Assembly: GCF_001522545.3 (NCBI RefSeq)
Contig: NC_031770.1
Span: forward strand, 6,909,321-6,973,320
Source of the DNA: Parus major
Taxonomy: Eukaryota; Chordata; Aves; Passeriformes; Paridae
Direction: 5' to 3'
DNA length: 64,000 nt
Shown here: positions 50,588 to 61,600 of the stretch, piece after piece
Layout of the letters: every line of letters starts with the position of its first letter
Position numbering within the stretch: position 1 is the first letter of the stretch
The notes under the pieces: model-generated
Database searches by the model: none
What the model saw: the letters and a program-made list of their open reading frames with translations, nothing else
What the model was told of the DNA's origin: nothing
Translations under genes and position numbers: made by a program

Positions 50588-53500
50588 CTCTAATTTTGGC
50601 AGTAGCTTTCTCAGTAGACTTTTCTCCAGAGTTTTTGAAAGATCAAACTCACATTAATATCTGAGCAATGTCTTACAGACATGAAGCACTTACCTTGAAG
50701 AGTTGCATGTGCTGTACTACATTTAGTCCAGGACTGTTTGTTTTACTGTGGTGGTGGTGAAAGTAAAAAATACAGGTATTTTTATGAACAGTATCCTTTC
50801 CTTTGAAATGAGATCAGTAGGTGTGTGTACATCTGTCTGTGAGAGAGCTGTTTATGGAAATGGGGGAATAAAAGGAGCTGGGGAAGTTTCACTCTACAGA
50901 TGTCATAGCACCGTGTCCTTGTTTTCCATTAGATTTAGCTGTGGCTGTGAGAATAAATTGTATTTTGATGTTGTGCTTGGCATGTATCTATCCCTAAATA
51001 TTTTTATTTCGCTTGATGTAAGCAAAATTGGTTAACTTTTGTATAATTGTTTTAGTCAAACTGTTGTAGATGCTACAGAAGCAGAGAAAGCAGCTTAAAA
51101 ACCCAAAATATACCTGGAATGGGGGGAAAACATTCATGAACATTATTGTATGTGCATGCCTGAATATCTACTGTTAGTGGGAGTTAATTTAGATCAGTAT
51201 TAATTTATATCAGTAAAAATTTTAGTCAAGGATCTGGCTGAAGGTTTCTAAGTAGGTTAAATTCACTGAAGTCAAGAACAATTCTACCCTGACTTCATAA
51301 CAAATGGATGGAGTGGTGCTCAGAAGTTGCTGAAAGATCCTTCTCTTAATGTTTTTATGGTCATTGGGGAATGTGGTGTATTTTCAGGAATTCCCATATG
51401 GCTGAAATAATGTCTCCTTCCATGTTGCAGCTGGACACCCAGCTCTGCAGTGTTTCTTGTAGGGCTCTACATGCTCTGTTGTGTGCCCTGTGGAGATCTA
51501 AAAATCCTAAAAGTCTTCCCTTTCCTCACTCTTGACTTTGGGCCGTGCAGGAATCGTAATGGGAAAGACAGCAGGATGCATAACAGAGATAAATGGATTT
51601 GCTGAAATCTCAAAATGGGTTTCAACAATTGTGAGTTTTAATCTGCTGCAGTGTGGGAAGGAAATCTATACTTCATTTTTGACTTGGTTGGTGGTTTGAG
51701 TTTTTTATTATCTAAGTGGCTGTTGGTTTCTTCCATTCCTGTTGCCAGGCTCTCCTCCATGAACATGGTGAAGCTGTAGTAAGTGAATTGCTGTGGAGTG
51801 AGACACAAATATGAATGGGCTGGTATAGCACCATATCTCAGTGATAAATTTGAGGTTTGTATCTTAATGTATATTACCATGCTAAATGAGCTTGAAGATC
51901 CCAACTCTGACCAGTAGATAAAAGGCTTCAAACATTTGCATTGGATTGATGTCTTTCTGTTCATTAGAGGCTTATGCCATGAGCCATTACAAAAATGGAA
52001 TTATTTCTCCACTGTATAACGAATTTTCTACAGATCATTATTGAGGTCAATGGCTTGAATGTTTGAAAAAGTATCTGCAGGGTTATTTGAAAGATCTGTT
52101 TCTCTAAGGGACAATTAAGTTAGTTATTTTTAAAATATTCATGTAACTGTCACTAATGAAATTGGATGATTAAAAAAGGGAATTCAGTGACTGAACACAA
52201 AGCTGGAGAAAAGACTACGTTTGTTGTTGAGATAGACATGAGAAAGAAGCAATAATGAGTAAAAAGCATTGCATTCCCCTCATTCCCCAGTACCTTATAA
52301 CCATATGATTCATGGTATCATCTAGAAGCAGCTCTGGCACTTCTCCTCAATCGATGAAAATACTACTGTCCCTTTGTGCACTTGAACATGTCCAGGAGTT
52401 GAGTGAGTATTCAGAATAAAATTGCTTTTCTCTGTGAGGCAGCAGAAAATGGAGGTGATTTTTCACATTAGCACATTTGTGTGTTCCCTGGTGGTAATCT
52501 GGGAGTGGGGGATTACATAAAAACCTGATTCCTTAGTGCTGTCCTGTCTTTCTTCTCTAAAAGAAAAGCTGTTTGAGTTTTATTTTTTAAAGTGAAGGGG
52601 GAAAAAATCACCCCACTAAAGCAGAGAGTGGTGCTGACCCAGCACAGCAGCATGGTTCATTAACAGAGGCTCAAAGCACTCCCATTTTCATATCAGTTCT
52701 CAGTAATATATGGGAACCTGCAAAAGCAGATAAGATTTATTATTTAATAATATGACCTTATCCTTTCCAGTGGCATATAAAACATATTTGACAAAGCCTT
52801 GTTCAGTGTTGACTTTTTTCCTGCATGCATAAAAAGCAAACTGAAGTTTTAACTGCATGGAGTAACTTCCTGATATAAAGAATTGTTTTATGGGGAGGGT
52901 GAAGATGTTTCTGTGACCACAGATTTTTTTTTCTCTACAAAATCTGCCTTTATTTTGAATTATAATTAGTTATTAATGAGCCACATGCAGACTAAAATTA
53001 ATGTCATCTTTTGTAGACTGCAGTGCAGTGTTCTCTATAACTCATGAATATTTTTCACCTAATCACAGGAGACTTGAGTTTGGACAGAGCCTCTGCAGCT
53101 CTGGAGATTTTTTTCCACTTCCTCTACTCAAAGCATGGTCACTGGCAGAGGTTGCTAAGCATAATGTTCCTTTGGGATGTGAATATCTTGAAAAATGGGC
53201 ACCTTGTGACCTTGCTTCCCAAATTGTTTGGTGTTTGTCCAGCTTCTCAGTAAGTGTTGTCATACAGGGTAACCAGGGAATTTTTTAATGCAAAGTTTAC
53301 CTTTTTGGGAAGTGTTAATTTAAGGTGGGAAGATGATACAGATTTATTAAACAAAGAGAAAGGAGTTTATAAATAACTCTTTACAGCTGAGTAACATCTC
53401 CGCTGTAATGATTTATTCTAAGATATGTCCAGATGAAATCAGTAAAAACCCCACTGTCAGCTTTGGTGAGGGCTTGGGTAAGATGAGAAGAGCTTGTGAA

Positions 53501-54210
53501 GGTAACTATGTCACTGTAGTCTTTTGAGAACATGAATTGGAGCACCTACTTCAGCAAGGTGTCATTTAATTTCAAATGTGGGTTTTTCCTCTCTACTGAG
53601 GGGGCTGATCCATTTTATTTGTCCAAGTTGCATTGGAATAAGAAACATGAAATGAGTTCTCCCTGAGAAACTTTGGTTTCATTTGAGCAACCCACACCTT
53701 CTCTTCAAGCCTGTGTCAGTGTGTCACAGATAATTTTTTAGGTGGAATGATCAATGACAAGTTATTTTGTCATGGAACGAGTTAACTGATTTTTGCTGCA
53801 CAACTTATGAGAACTGAAGACTAACAGGAATAATTTCTGTTTAGTAGAATGAATCCTTGAGGTCATTCTCAGGATATCAAAGCAAAGATCTTAATTAGGA
53901 TAAGTTCCAGGTCTTAAAAAAATTGATTGTGATAGCTTAGGAAACTGGAAAAGATCTGAAGTGTGCTGCTCTTAGCATTGTCAGAGCTGAAATTTTTGAT
54001 TGAATTAGAAAAAGAGTTTTAATGTAATTTTTTTTTTTTTTTTTTTGTAGGCAGAAGAGACCTTTCTTTATGTGCTGGTTAAAGAATTTCACTTTTTTAT
54101 TTTTTTTTAAAAAGGCTTAATCTGTTGGAGCCAGACGGAGAAGTGCACATAATTAAAATAACTCCTGCATTCCTCATTTGCATCAATCCAAGGCTTTCCA
54201 GTTACTGTGG
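50588..54210. repeat. Copy B of the 3623-bp direct repeat
   Basis: Begins with the first base after the N and ends CCAGTTACTGTGG, then continues into unique sequence (AGCTATAAATCC). Copy A, in turn, is preceded by unique sequence. All open frames in one copy recur unchanged in the other, offset by 3624. No gene was recognised. Confidence 0.97.
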
Positions 54211-57200
54211 AGCTATAAATCCACATATATGGATTTTTATGTATTAATAGGTTTGTCTTATGTATTTTTGTAGAATTGCAGTGAGACTTGTTCAATACAT
54301 GGAAATAACCTAGTTCAGGTTTCTGCTTTACATTTAAAATTGTTGCATGTAATGATTTTGTTAGTTTGCTCCCATTAGCAATGTAGCCTAATTTCGATCC
54401 TCAGGGAGAGAGGGGGAATCAAGCTGCCAATTGATATATATTACTGCCAGGTTTTCCAGAAACTTTAGGTTAGTTGTTAGTCTGTCACTACAAGAAAGCA
54501 AATCTTTTGATCAGAAGAGAAGATTAATTTGGCAGTGTCAGCCTTAAGCTGCGCTTGTCGATGTTGCAGAACCACCACCTCGTTTGACACTTTTGCTTGC
54601 CTGATTTGGGAGCAGTTTAGAGCTGAAATAATGGGTGTACATAAGATAAAGCAAGAAAGGCTCTACAAAGAGGTTGCTCATAGCTGCTGGCACTCTGCCT
54701 GGGGCTGGGCAGGAATCTCCCTCACAGATCAGAGGGGGAGTCCACCCAACACCAGATTTGCTGTCCGACAGCTGCTTCAGAAGAGCAAGTTAAGAAGCCT
54801 GTGGCACACAGTTAAGGGATATCCTGCCCCTGACCTACTTTTTAGTAGGTGTAGCTTCAGCTCTCATGCAAGAAGACATTGCATCTCTTCTGGAATGCTT
54901 ATAATGCATTCAAATTTATTAGCTGATATTTTTGTTTACTGCTTATTTGCTGTGTGAAAACCAAACAAGCACCGAGTTGAAAATGCTTGCTGCATTTTCA
55001 AGTATTTTTCAATTTCATTCACCGAAACTTTGGTCTCTGAGAGGGACTAGAAATTCCTAGTGCATATTTCCTGTGTGATTTATTCTTGCATCACCTTGTG
55101 GTTTGCGTGCCTTCCTCTCTCTCGGTGCCTCCTGTGCTGTCCGGCAGGATAGCGATCAGAGAGGGGTCATGCCAGGTTGGAGAGAAGGGAAAGTGATTCC
55201 TGGGCTGGCATGCAGCTTATGTCATGCATGCAAGTCAAAAACAGCAGCAGGAGTCACTTGCAGGCAGATCTCTAAGGCAAGAGAATGCTTGTGCTTTATT
55301 CACTTCAATAAAAACCATTCTGCCCGTTCCCTGCATTGCATTCTGTTTGCTGCTTTGGAGGTGCAAAACATACAAACAACTCCTGCAAAGTACCACTTTC
55401 CATGAACTGACATGGAACAACAGTATCACATGCATTATTTTCTAGTTTTAGGATAGATTGTAGAATAAATGGTGGGCCTGATTTGTAGATTTTTCTTTTA
55501 AGTAGTATCTTTCTTGTGAACAGTGTATTATAAAATAATTACTGTTGGCAAGAGGAAATAAAAGTAGGCTGAAGAGTGTATAGAATTCCTGTTACAAAAG
55601 TACAGTTTCTCACTTGCTATAATTACTTTATACTATAAAGCACCTATCCTGTCTAGCTTCACTGTGATTTTCTTATATCTCACTTTGATTTATGGTACAT
55701 ACTGAGCCCTCTTGGAATGCTGCTATGCATTAGCGTGAGCATAAATATTTTATTTTCTTTTTTGAATTTGACATTTTTGCTTACCCCAACTTGCCACTAC
55801 TAAATTCTACAATATCCTTTGCATGTGTTTTCTGAGAGTCGAGCCCATGGTGGCCAGCTATGTTTTGTTCTCATTATAGGTGTTAAAATGATGAAAGGCC
55901 CTATTCTGGAGCTCTGCTGCCCTGGGTGTATCTCAGCACCTGATGGTGTAACGCTTCTCTGGGCCTTTTAGTCCCTATAAAAATGAGGGGAAATGATTTA
56001 TGGAAATGAATATGGAACAGCTTGGTGAGGTTTGGGGTTCTTTTTTTACAGCTGTTTGTCCTGCCTATACTGCATTTGAGCAGTGGTGCAGTAAACGTGA
56101 AGGGTAACCTGGAAAACTTGACAGCTTTAAAAATAGTTGGAGAGGGAAAACCTTTGGCATCTGGAGCAGAAAAGGGCAGACCTCACAGACACATTTCCAG
56201 CTTCCTAATCAGGAGGAACAGCACACTGCTGCTAAACCAGCTTGGCTCTTTATTATTTATGGTTTACAAGTTATTTTAAAAGAGCTTCATGGTAACAGTC
56301 CTGTTTCATTCCTGTCTTTTCTCCAACTGCTTTTCCTCCACCACTTCATTTTCAGCCCCAGCATTTCAGTTGTGTGGCACACTGAGAATCACCCTTCGCT
56401 GCTGGTTTATGGTGGAATATGTTGATGCTCAGTAGTGAAAGCCCATTGTGTGTAGCTCCAAGGGGGCACACTTTGTCTGGCACATGGGTTTTGAATCTGC
56501 TGTTTTTAAGAACGAATGGACGGTGTGCGAGCCGAACGCAGCGCTGGGAGGATGGAGCAGCTCGGCCAGATCCATCACTGACTTTGCTAAGTGACAGAGG
56601 AAACGCTGAGACAATCAGTGCAACTGTCTGCTGTGCCTGCCAAGTGCCTACAACTTGGATTATGTGCCAAAAATACCTTCCACAGCTTGCCATATATTTG
56701 CTGCAATGGCTTGAGTCAAATGTGGGTGCTGGAGGAAAATAGCAAGGTGTAAGAAAGCTGGTTTGGGAGTTCAGTGTGAATCTGCCACTTAGAAAGGGAT
56801 AAAATTATGGATCCTCTCTTTATGGTGGGTTTGAGCCTTTAAAAATATTAAGCAGGGATTTAATGGTTTTGTCTCTTGACCTTCTGCTTCAGCATCAACT
56901 CCAAGTCTTCTCATGCTGATCATTTGGTCTCTTGTCACTCCCTTAACATTTTTAAGGAGTCTTACTTTTTTTTCTTACATTACCTTCCCTCTACAACTTA
57001 AAATTGATTCTGTTTGGCTAAAAATAGAAATACCCTTATCCAGTCCTGATGTTGTCTTTCCTAATGAAAATGACAGAAAAAGTGCTTATAATTTTTTTTT
57101 TTTCCCATGCACCTTCCTAGAGATTTGTTACAGTCTGGATTTAGTTTTGGCTGTAGTATAGAAACAGCTTTCTTGGGAATTTTATGTTGTCCCTCACCTT

Positions 57201-58290
57201 TATGGTTATGAGTCCCCTGTTTCCTGCCCCTTCTATTTTCCCTTGGTAAACATGGACTATTATATGTTTTAAAAACTGCCTCAGCAGTTCCTGTAGGTTT
57301 GCTTCTTTTCTTCTGCCATGCCAATGCTAACCAAGAAATCAAAGTTCTTTCCCTTTTGCTATCGACTGTCCTTCTACTTTGTAACTCTTGGCAGGGACAA
57401 ACTCCTCCCAAATGTGACTGTTTCTGGACCTTCAAATATCCTTTCCCCAGCCTTTTCCCAGGAGGGACCAGCCTGGTATCTGCATGGGGATGCTGCTGTT
57501 CACTCACTTGGCACTTGGTGCCATCAGTCTGACTCTGGCAGCTCCTGGGAAGGCTGGAGCTCTGGAGAGCCACACAACATCTGTGGAGTGGTGGCACCAC
57601 GCCTTCTGCCCCTTTGTCCCTTAAAAGTCATGACAACTCCTGAGGGATCCAAGTTCTCCCCACCTGTCCCCTCTCCTAGACATCTCTGCCATCCAGGATT
57701 TGTGAGCAAAGACCAAGTGAGTTGACTTGATTAGGAGTTAAATAGCTGGTAGGAGATTGAAAATAAAAGTTGAAAGCTGACCTTACCCTGGTGTTGCTGC
57801 CAGCCCAGTAACTGGCAAGTCCCTCCCAGGCTCTGGAGTGTCCTGCTGCTTTGCTGGCTGTATCCTGGCATATCCCACTGTCAGGCCACAAGCTGAGCAG
57901 CTTGCAGGGTCTCATGGCTTGTGAGGGACCCCCAGCTGCCACCTAATCAGACTGCCAGCTCAGGGCAGGTCGGGGTAAAGCAGAGAGTAGAATTTAAGAA
58001 GCAAGAGATATCCTGACAGCTTTTTAATGTTATGCCCTTGGGTCTGCACAGAGGTTAGGCATGACATTTACAGGAACAAAAGGGGCTGGGAGAGGGGAGT
58101 TTGACCTGCATAACCCTCCCTCTGTGCTGATCACTCCATTCAGGGGACACCATCAGGGAGCAGATGAGAGACAAGTTGGTGGAGGTGAGAGAGAGCGGGA
58201 GGTTGTTAGGAGAACTCACTAAACTGGAAAATTGAAAACAAATGCTTGTCTGTGTACTGTGTGCTAAGAAAGGAATGGAACAATACACCC
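54211..58290 (+). other. MACROD2: MACROD2 intron, no gene seen
   Basis: Ordinary intron with two composition shifts. A small CpG cluster lies at 56511-56600, and a GC-richer stretch at about 57380-57960 in which long open frames occur on both strands: 57061-57600 minus (179 codons) and 57318-57725 plus (135 codons). Neither shows a recognisable domain, and overlapping frames on both strands point to base composition. Confidence 0.6.
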
Positions 58291-58662
58291 GTGTTCAGCC
58301 TAGAGAAGAGAGGGCTCCAGGGAAACTGTAGCACCTTCCAGTGCCTAAAGGGGATCCAAAAGAGCTAGAGAAGGACTTTTGAAAGAGCATGTGGTGAAGA
58401 ACAAGAGGAAACGGCTTTAAAATGATGGAGGAAAGGGTTGGATGTGATATGGGGGAGAAATTCTTTATTGTGAAGATGGTGAGGCCCTGGAACAGGTTTC
58501 CCAGAGAAACTGTGGGATGCCCATCCCTAGAAGCATTCAAGGTCAGGCTGGATGGGGCTTGGAGCACCTGGTCTAGTGTAAGGTGTCCATGTCCACAGCA
58601 GGGGTTAGAACAAGATGATCTTTGATGTCCCTTCCAACCCAGACCATTCTGTAATTCTATGA
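58291..58662 (+). mobile_element. CR1 LINE 3' end, about 370 bp, 5'-truncated
   Basis: This is the best-preserved transposon in the window, in sense orientation. It runs from GTTCAGCCTAGAGAAGAGAG and CCTTCCAGTGCCTAAAGGGG through GAGAAATTCTTTATTGTGAA, GAGGCCCTGGAACAGGTTTC and GATGCCCATCCCTAGAAGCA to GATGATCTTTGATGTCCCTT. It ends with the CR1 terminal motif ATTCTGTAATTCTATGA. It holds the 3' untranslated region and perhaps the very end of ORF2; no reverse-transcriptase motif is left. Truncation from the 5' side is the rule for this family. Confidence 0.97.
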
Positions 58663-61600
58663 ATACAAATTAAGTGAAAAAATATCATCACATGCAATCC
58701 TTGAAATCTGAGAGATTTTGCTTCTAGTGCTTGGGGTACTCGGGTATCAGCATGTATTTCATTTGAATGTTATTTTATTTGCATTAATTGTGACCATTCC
58801 AACTTTCACTTATTGATTATATTTGCAGGCTTTCTTAAAATTGGAAAACTACTGATTAATCTCTGTGTTGACACATCATAGTCATATCCAAGTCATCAGG
58901 GGCATGTCATGACAAGGGATTGGATTTGCTCCATTCCCAGGTATCTGCAGGGGGCACATGATATGGTACCAATACTTTTGTAAACAAAGCTTTGTGATGG
59001 AAACCCTACCACATTTTCTAAATACATTCATGCAATTGAGGAGTCAAGTTACATTTCAACCCATTGATTCATTATGATGTAATATAGACCTGATTTGGTT
59101 TATATTGTTTATTGCAGAAATGTGCAGGTAGTGTGTAAAATATAAACACTGCAAATTCAGTATAAACACAGGTAGGACCACGTCAAAACTAGCAAAACAG
59201 AATGGCATGCTATTTGGAAATGAAGAAGTTGAGCACACAAAATAACATCTGTGAAGTTTTTATCCTTAATGTCTCCAGTTGTGTTGCAGTGAAAGCAAAA
59301 TCTTTGAGCAAGAAAATAATTTCTATTAACTTTGCTCAGTATTCTGGAAGGAGTAATTGATTTGAAAGAAATACTGAAAATTGCTAATAATTTCCTTTAG
59401 ATCTTGCTTAAGGGAAAGAAATACTGCTTCTGCAGTGGAAAGGCACTGATAAGCATAAGATAAGTTACCAGGGAAATATTCTCCAGCAGCGCTTGGGATC
59501 CCTTCTCCTGCTGAGCTGTGGGCGAGAGAAGTGTTTCCACAGCCAGTTCTTCCATCTGTACTCCAGCAGGCTGGCAGCCAGGGATAGAGCCTGATCAACA
59601 GCCTCAGGGGGATGTGGCTTACCAGCCAATGAGTAATCTGTTTGGCCATTTTGTGTTTTGTAGATTGATTTTATTTATTTTTTTATTATTTTTTTGTCCA
59701 GCTCGAAATTGCCAGAGTAGCAGCCCACCTGCCAGTAGCCCAGCCTTTGCCAAGTAATTTGTGCTGGCATCCAAATTATCTGGAAAGTCCAATTAAAAAA
59801 AAATAAAAAAAAAGAGTGGCAGACAGGAGAAGAAGAGCATTGAAGACATTTTGAAACTGTTGCTCTGACAGGAAAAGATTTTTTTTATTATTTTTTTTTC
59901 AGGGGAATACAATTCTGCTTGATTTCTGCCTGGTAGGAAGGCACAGTACTTCCCTACACAGTGTATGGCCTGCAGTGGGGTGCAAAGCAGTGATTGAAGA
60001 GATCTGAGCTGAGGAGACCTTGATGGAAGCTCTCCAAGAAAAAAATCTGTGTACTTGCAGGCCCATGAAGAGGGGGTTGGATGGTTTGGTAGGTGGCCCT
60101 GTTTCCTGTGAAGTCTGTCTGTCCCCCAGCTGACTTGGCCCAGCATGTGGGGCTTGGGTTTAGTGAGATGGTGCAGCTCAGAGTTGTATTAATTAGCAAG
60201 AGAGTAGATTCAATTCTAGGTGAACTGTTCATTTCTGCAGACAGGCAAGCTAAGAAATTGGAGTAAAAAGGATGTGGATATAGAGAGATAAATAACAAGA
60301 GAAGATGGCAGATGTGTAGCATCATCCAGACAGCATGTTCTGCAGAAGCTGGCTCACTCTGGAAACTGAGACATCCCAGGAGGCCAAAGACTGGAATGCT
60401 TTTGCTTTTGTGGTAAAGGGAGTTCAGTCCTCTCTCATAATGCTATTCTATCATCTTCAGATGTCAGATGTTTCCTTCTGGTAGTGTCATGGGTCCAAAA
60501 CATTCTTCAGAGAAGGAGGTGTTTCACAGCAGCTTTTAGCAGTTGATCCTTTGCAGTAAGAAACCCTAGTGATGTCTTACATTTGGCTGTTCATCCCTTT
60601 ACATTGAAGCAGTAGGTCAAGGGACATGTCCCACCTAGAGGCTTCTGATGTGTCCAGGCAGAATGGTGAATGGAAGGAAGGACTCCTGAACTGGATGGTG
60701 CTCTGGGTTTCTGGTGTAACATCTCCCTTGAAGAGGTTCTTAATGCCCATGTGATTCAGTACGAACGAGCTGCAGGCTCCTGACCTCTTTTCAATCTCAT
60801 TCTGTTCCTGTTTGCTTTGGACAGAGCAAGGACCTTCTGCAGCCAGCTAGACCTAGTCTTTGTACCTGATGTTTTCCAAATAAATGTCTAAGGCTCATGC
60901 TGTGGCAAACCTTCTGGCACGTGAACAAAGTTTTTTAGCCCAGCTTGTACAAGCTTGGCAGTGTATACAATCTTGTGCGGTTGGGCTTAATAAAATGATG
61001 TATTCAGACTCTGCAAAGTATTTAAATACGTGCTGAACTTCATTGCAGTTTAACAAAACAGGTAAGAACCTTAATGCTTTGTTCAGGGGTGGGCCTTAGT
61101 GCAGGAATTGAAGTCACTTTCACAGTCAGAGCTCATGTTGTTTCTCAACAAAGGAAGAAAAATAGCAACAGACACTTCTGTTAGAATTCACGTTTTCTCA
61201 GTTGCTACGGTAAATATAGCCATTTCAAAAGACTTATTGCAAGACTAATGCAGCTGCTAAAAAACATTTACATTTCATATATGGAGAGCAAATAAGATAT
61301 ATTGTAGAGGAACATTCACTTTTTGTAGAACAGTGGGACTTGGGTTGCAGTGATTGCCATGTTCTTTTTCTCACTGCATTGCTGGCTAACACAGCTATTT
61401 GTCATATGTCGGTTCACGTGAACAAAGTTATATTTAATGACTTCTTTTGCTTGCATGAATTTATGCAGTGCACTTTACCAACATTCCCAGTTTCACTCTC
61501 TTTTGGGTAGTTCTCTTTCAGTGTGTTTCATTTGTATGCCGGCATTGCTTACAAATAGTGTATCTTGTGCCTGACTAATCATTACAGGATTGGTTTTAAG

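Noticed and set aside
46964..54210. Reading the 3.6-kb repeat as a biologically new tandem duplication or mobile unit
   Set aside because: No terminal repeats, target duplication or coding content were seen, and the break coincides exactly with an N. Contig overlap explains it more simply.
54529..54957. Plus-strand open frame of 142 codons
   Set aside because: Cys- and Arg-rich start without a known domain and no splice-site context. It is compatible with chance.
57318..57725. Plus-strand open frame of 135 codons opposite the 179-codon minus frame
   Set aside because: Both strands are open over the same stretch, as expected from base composition, and no domain is visible.
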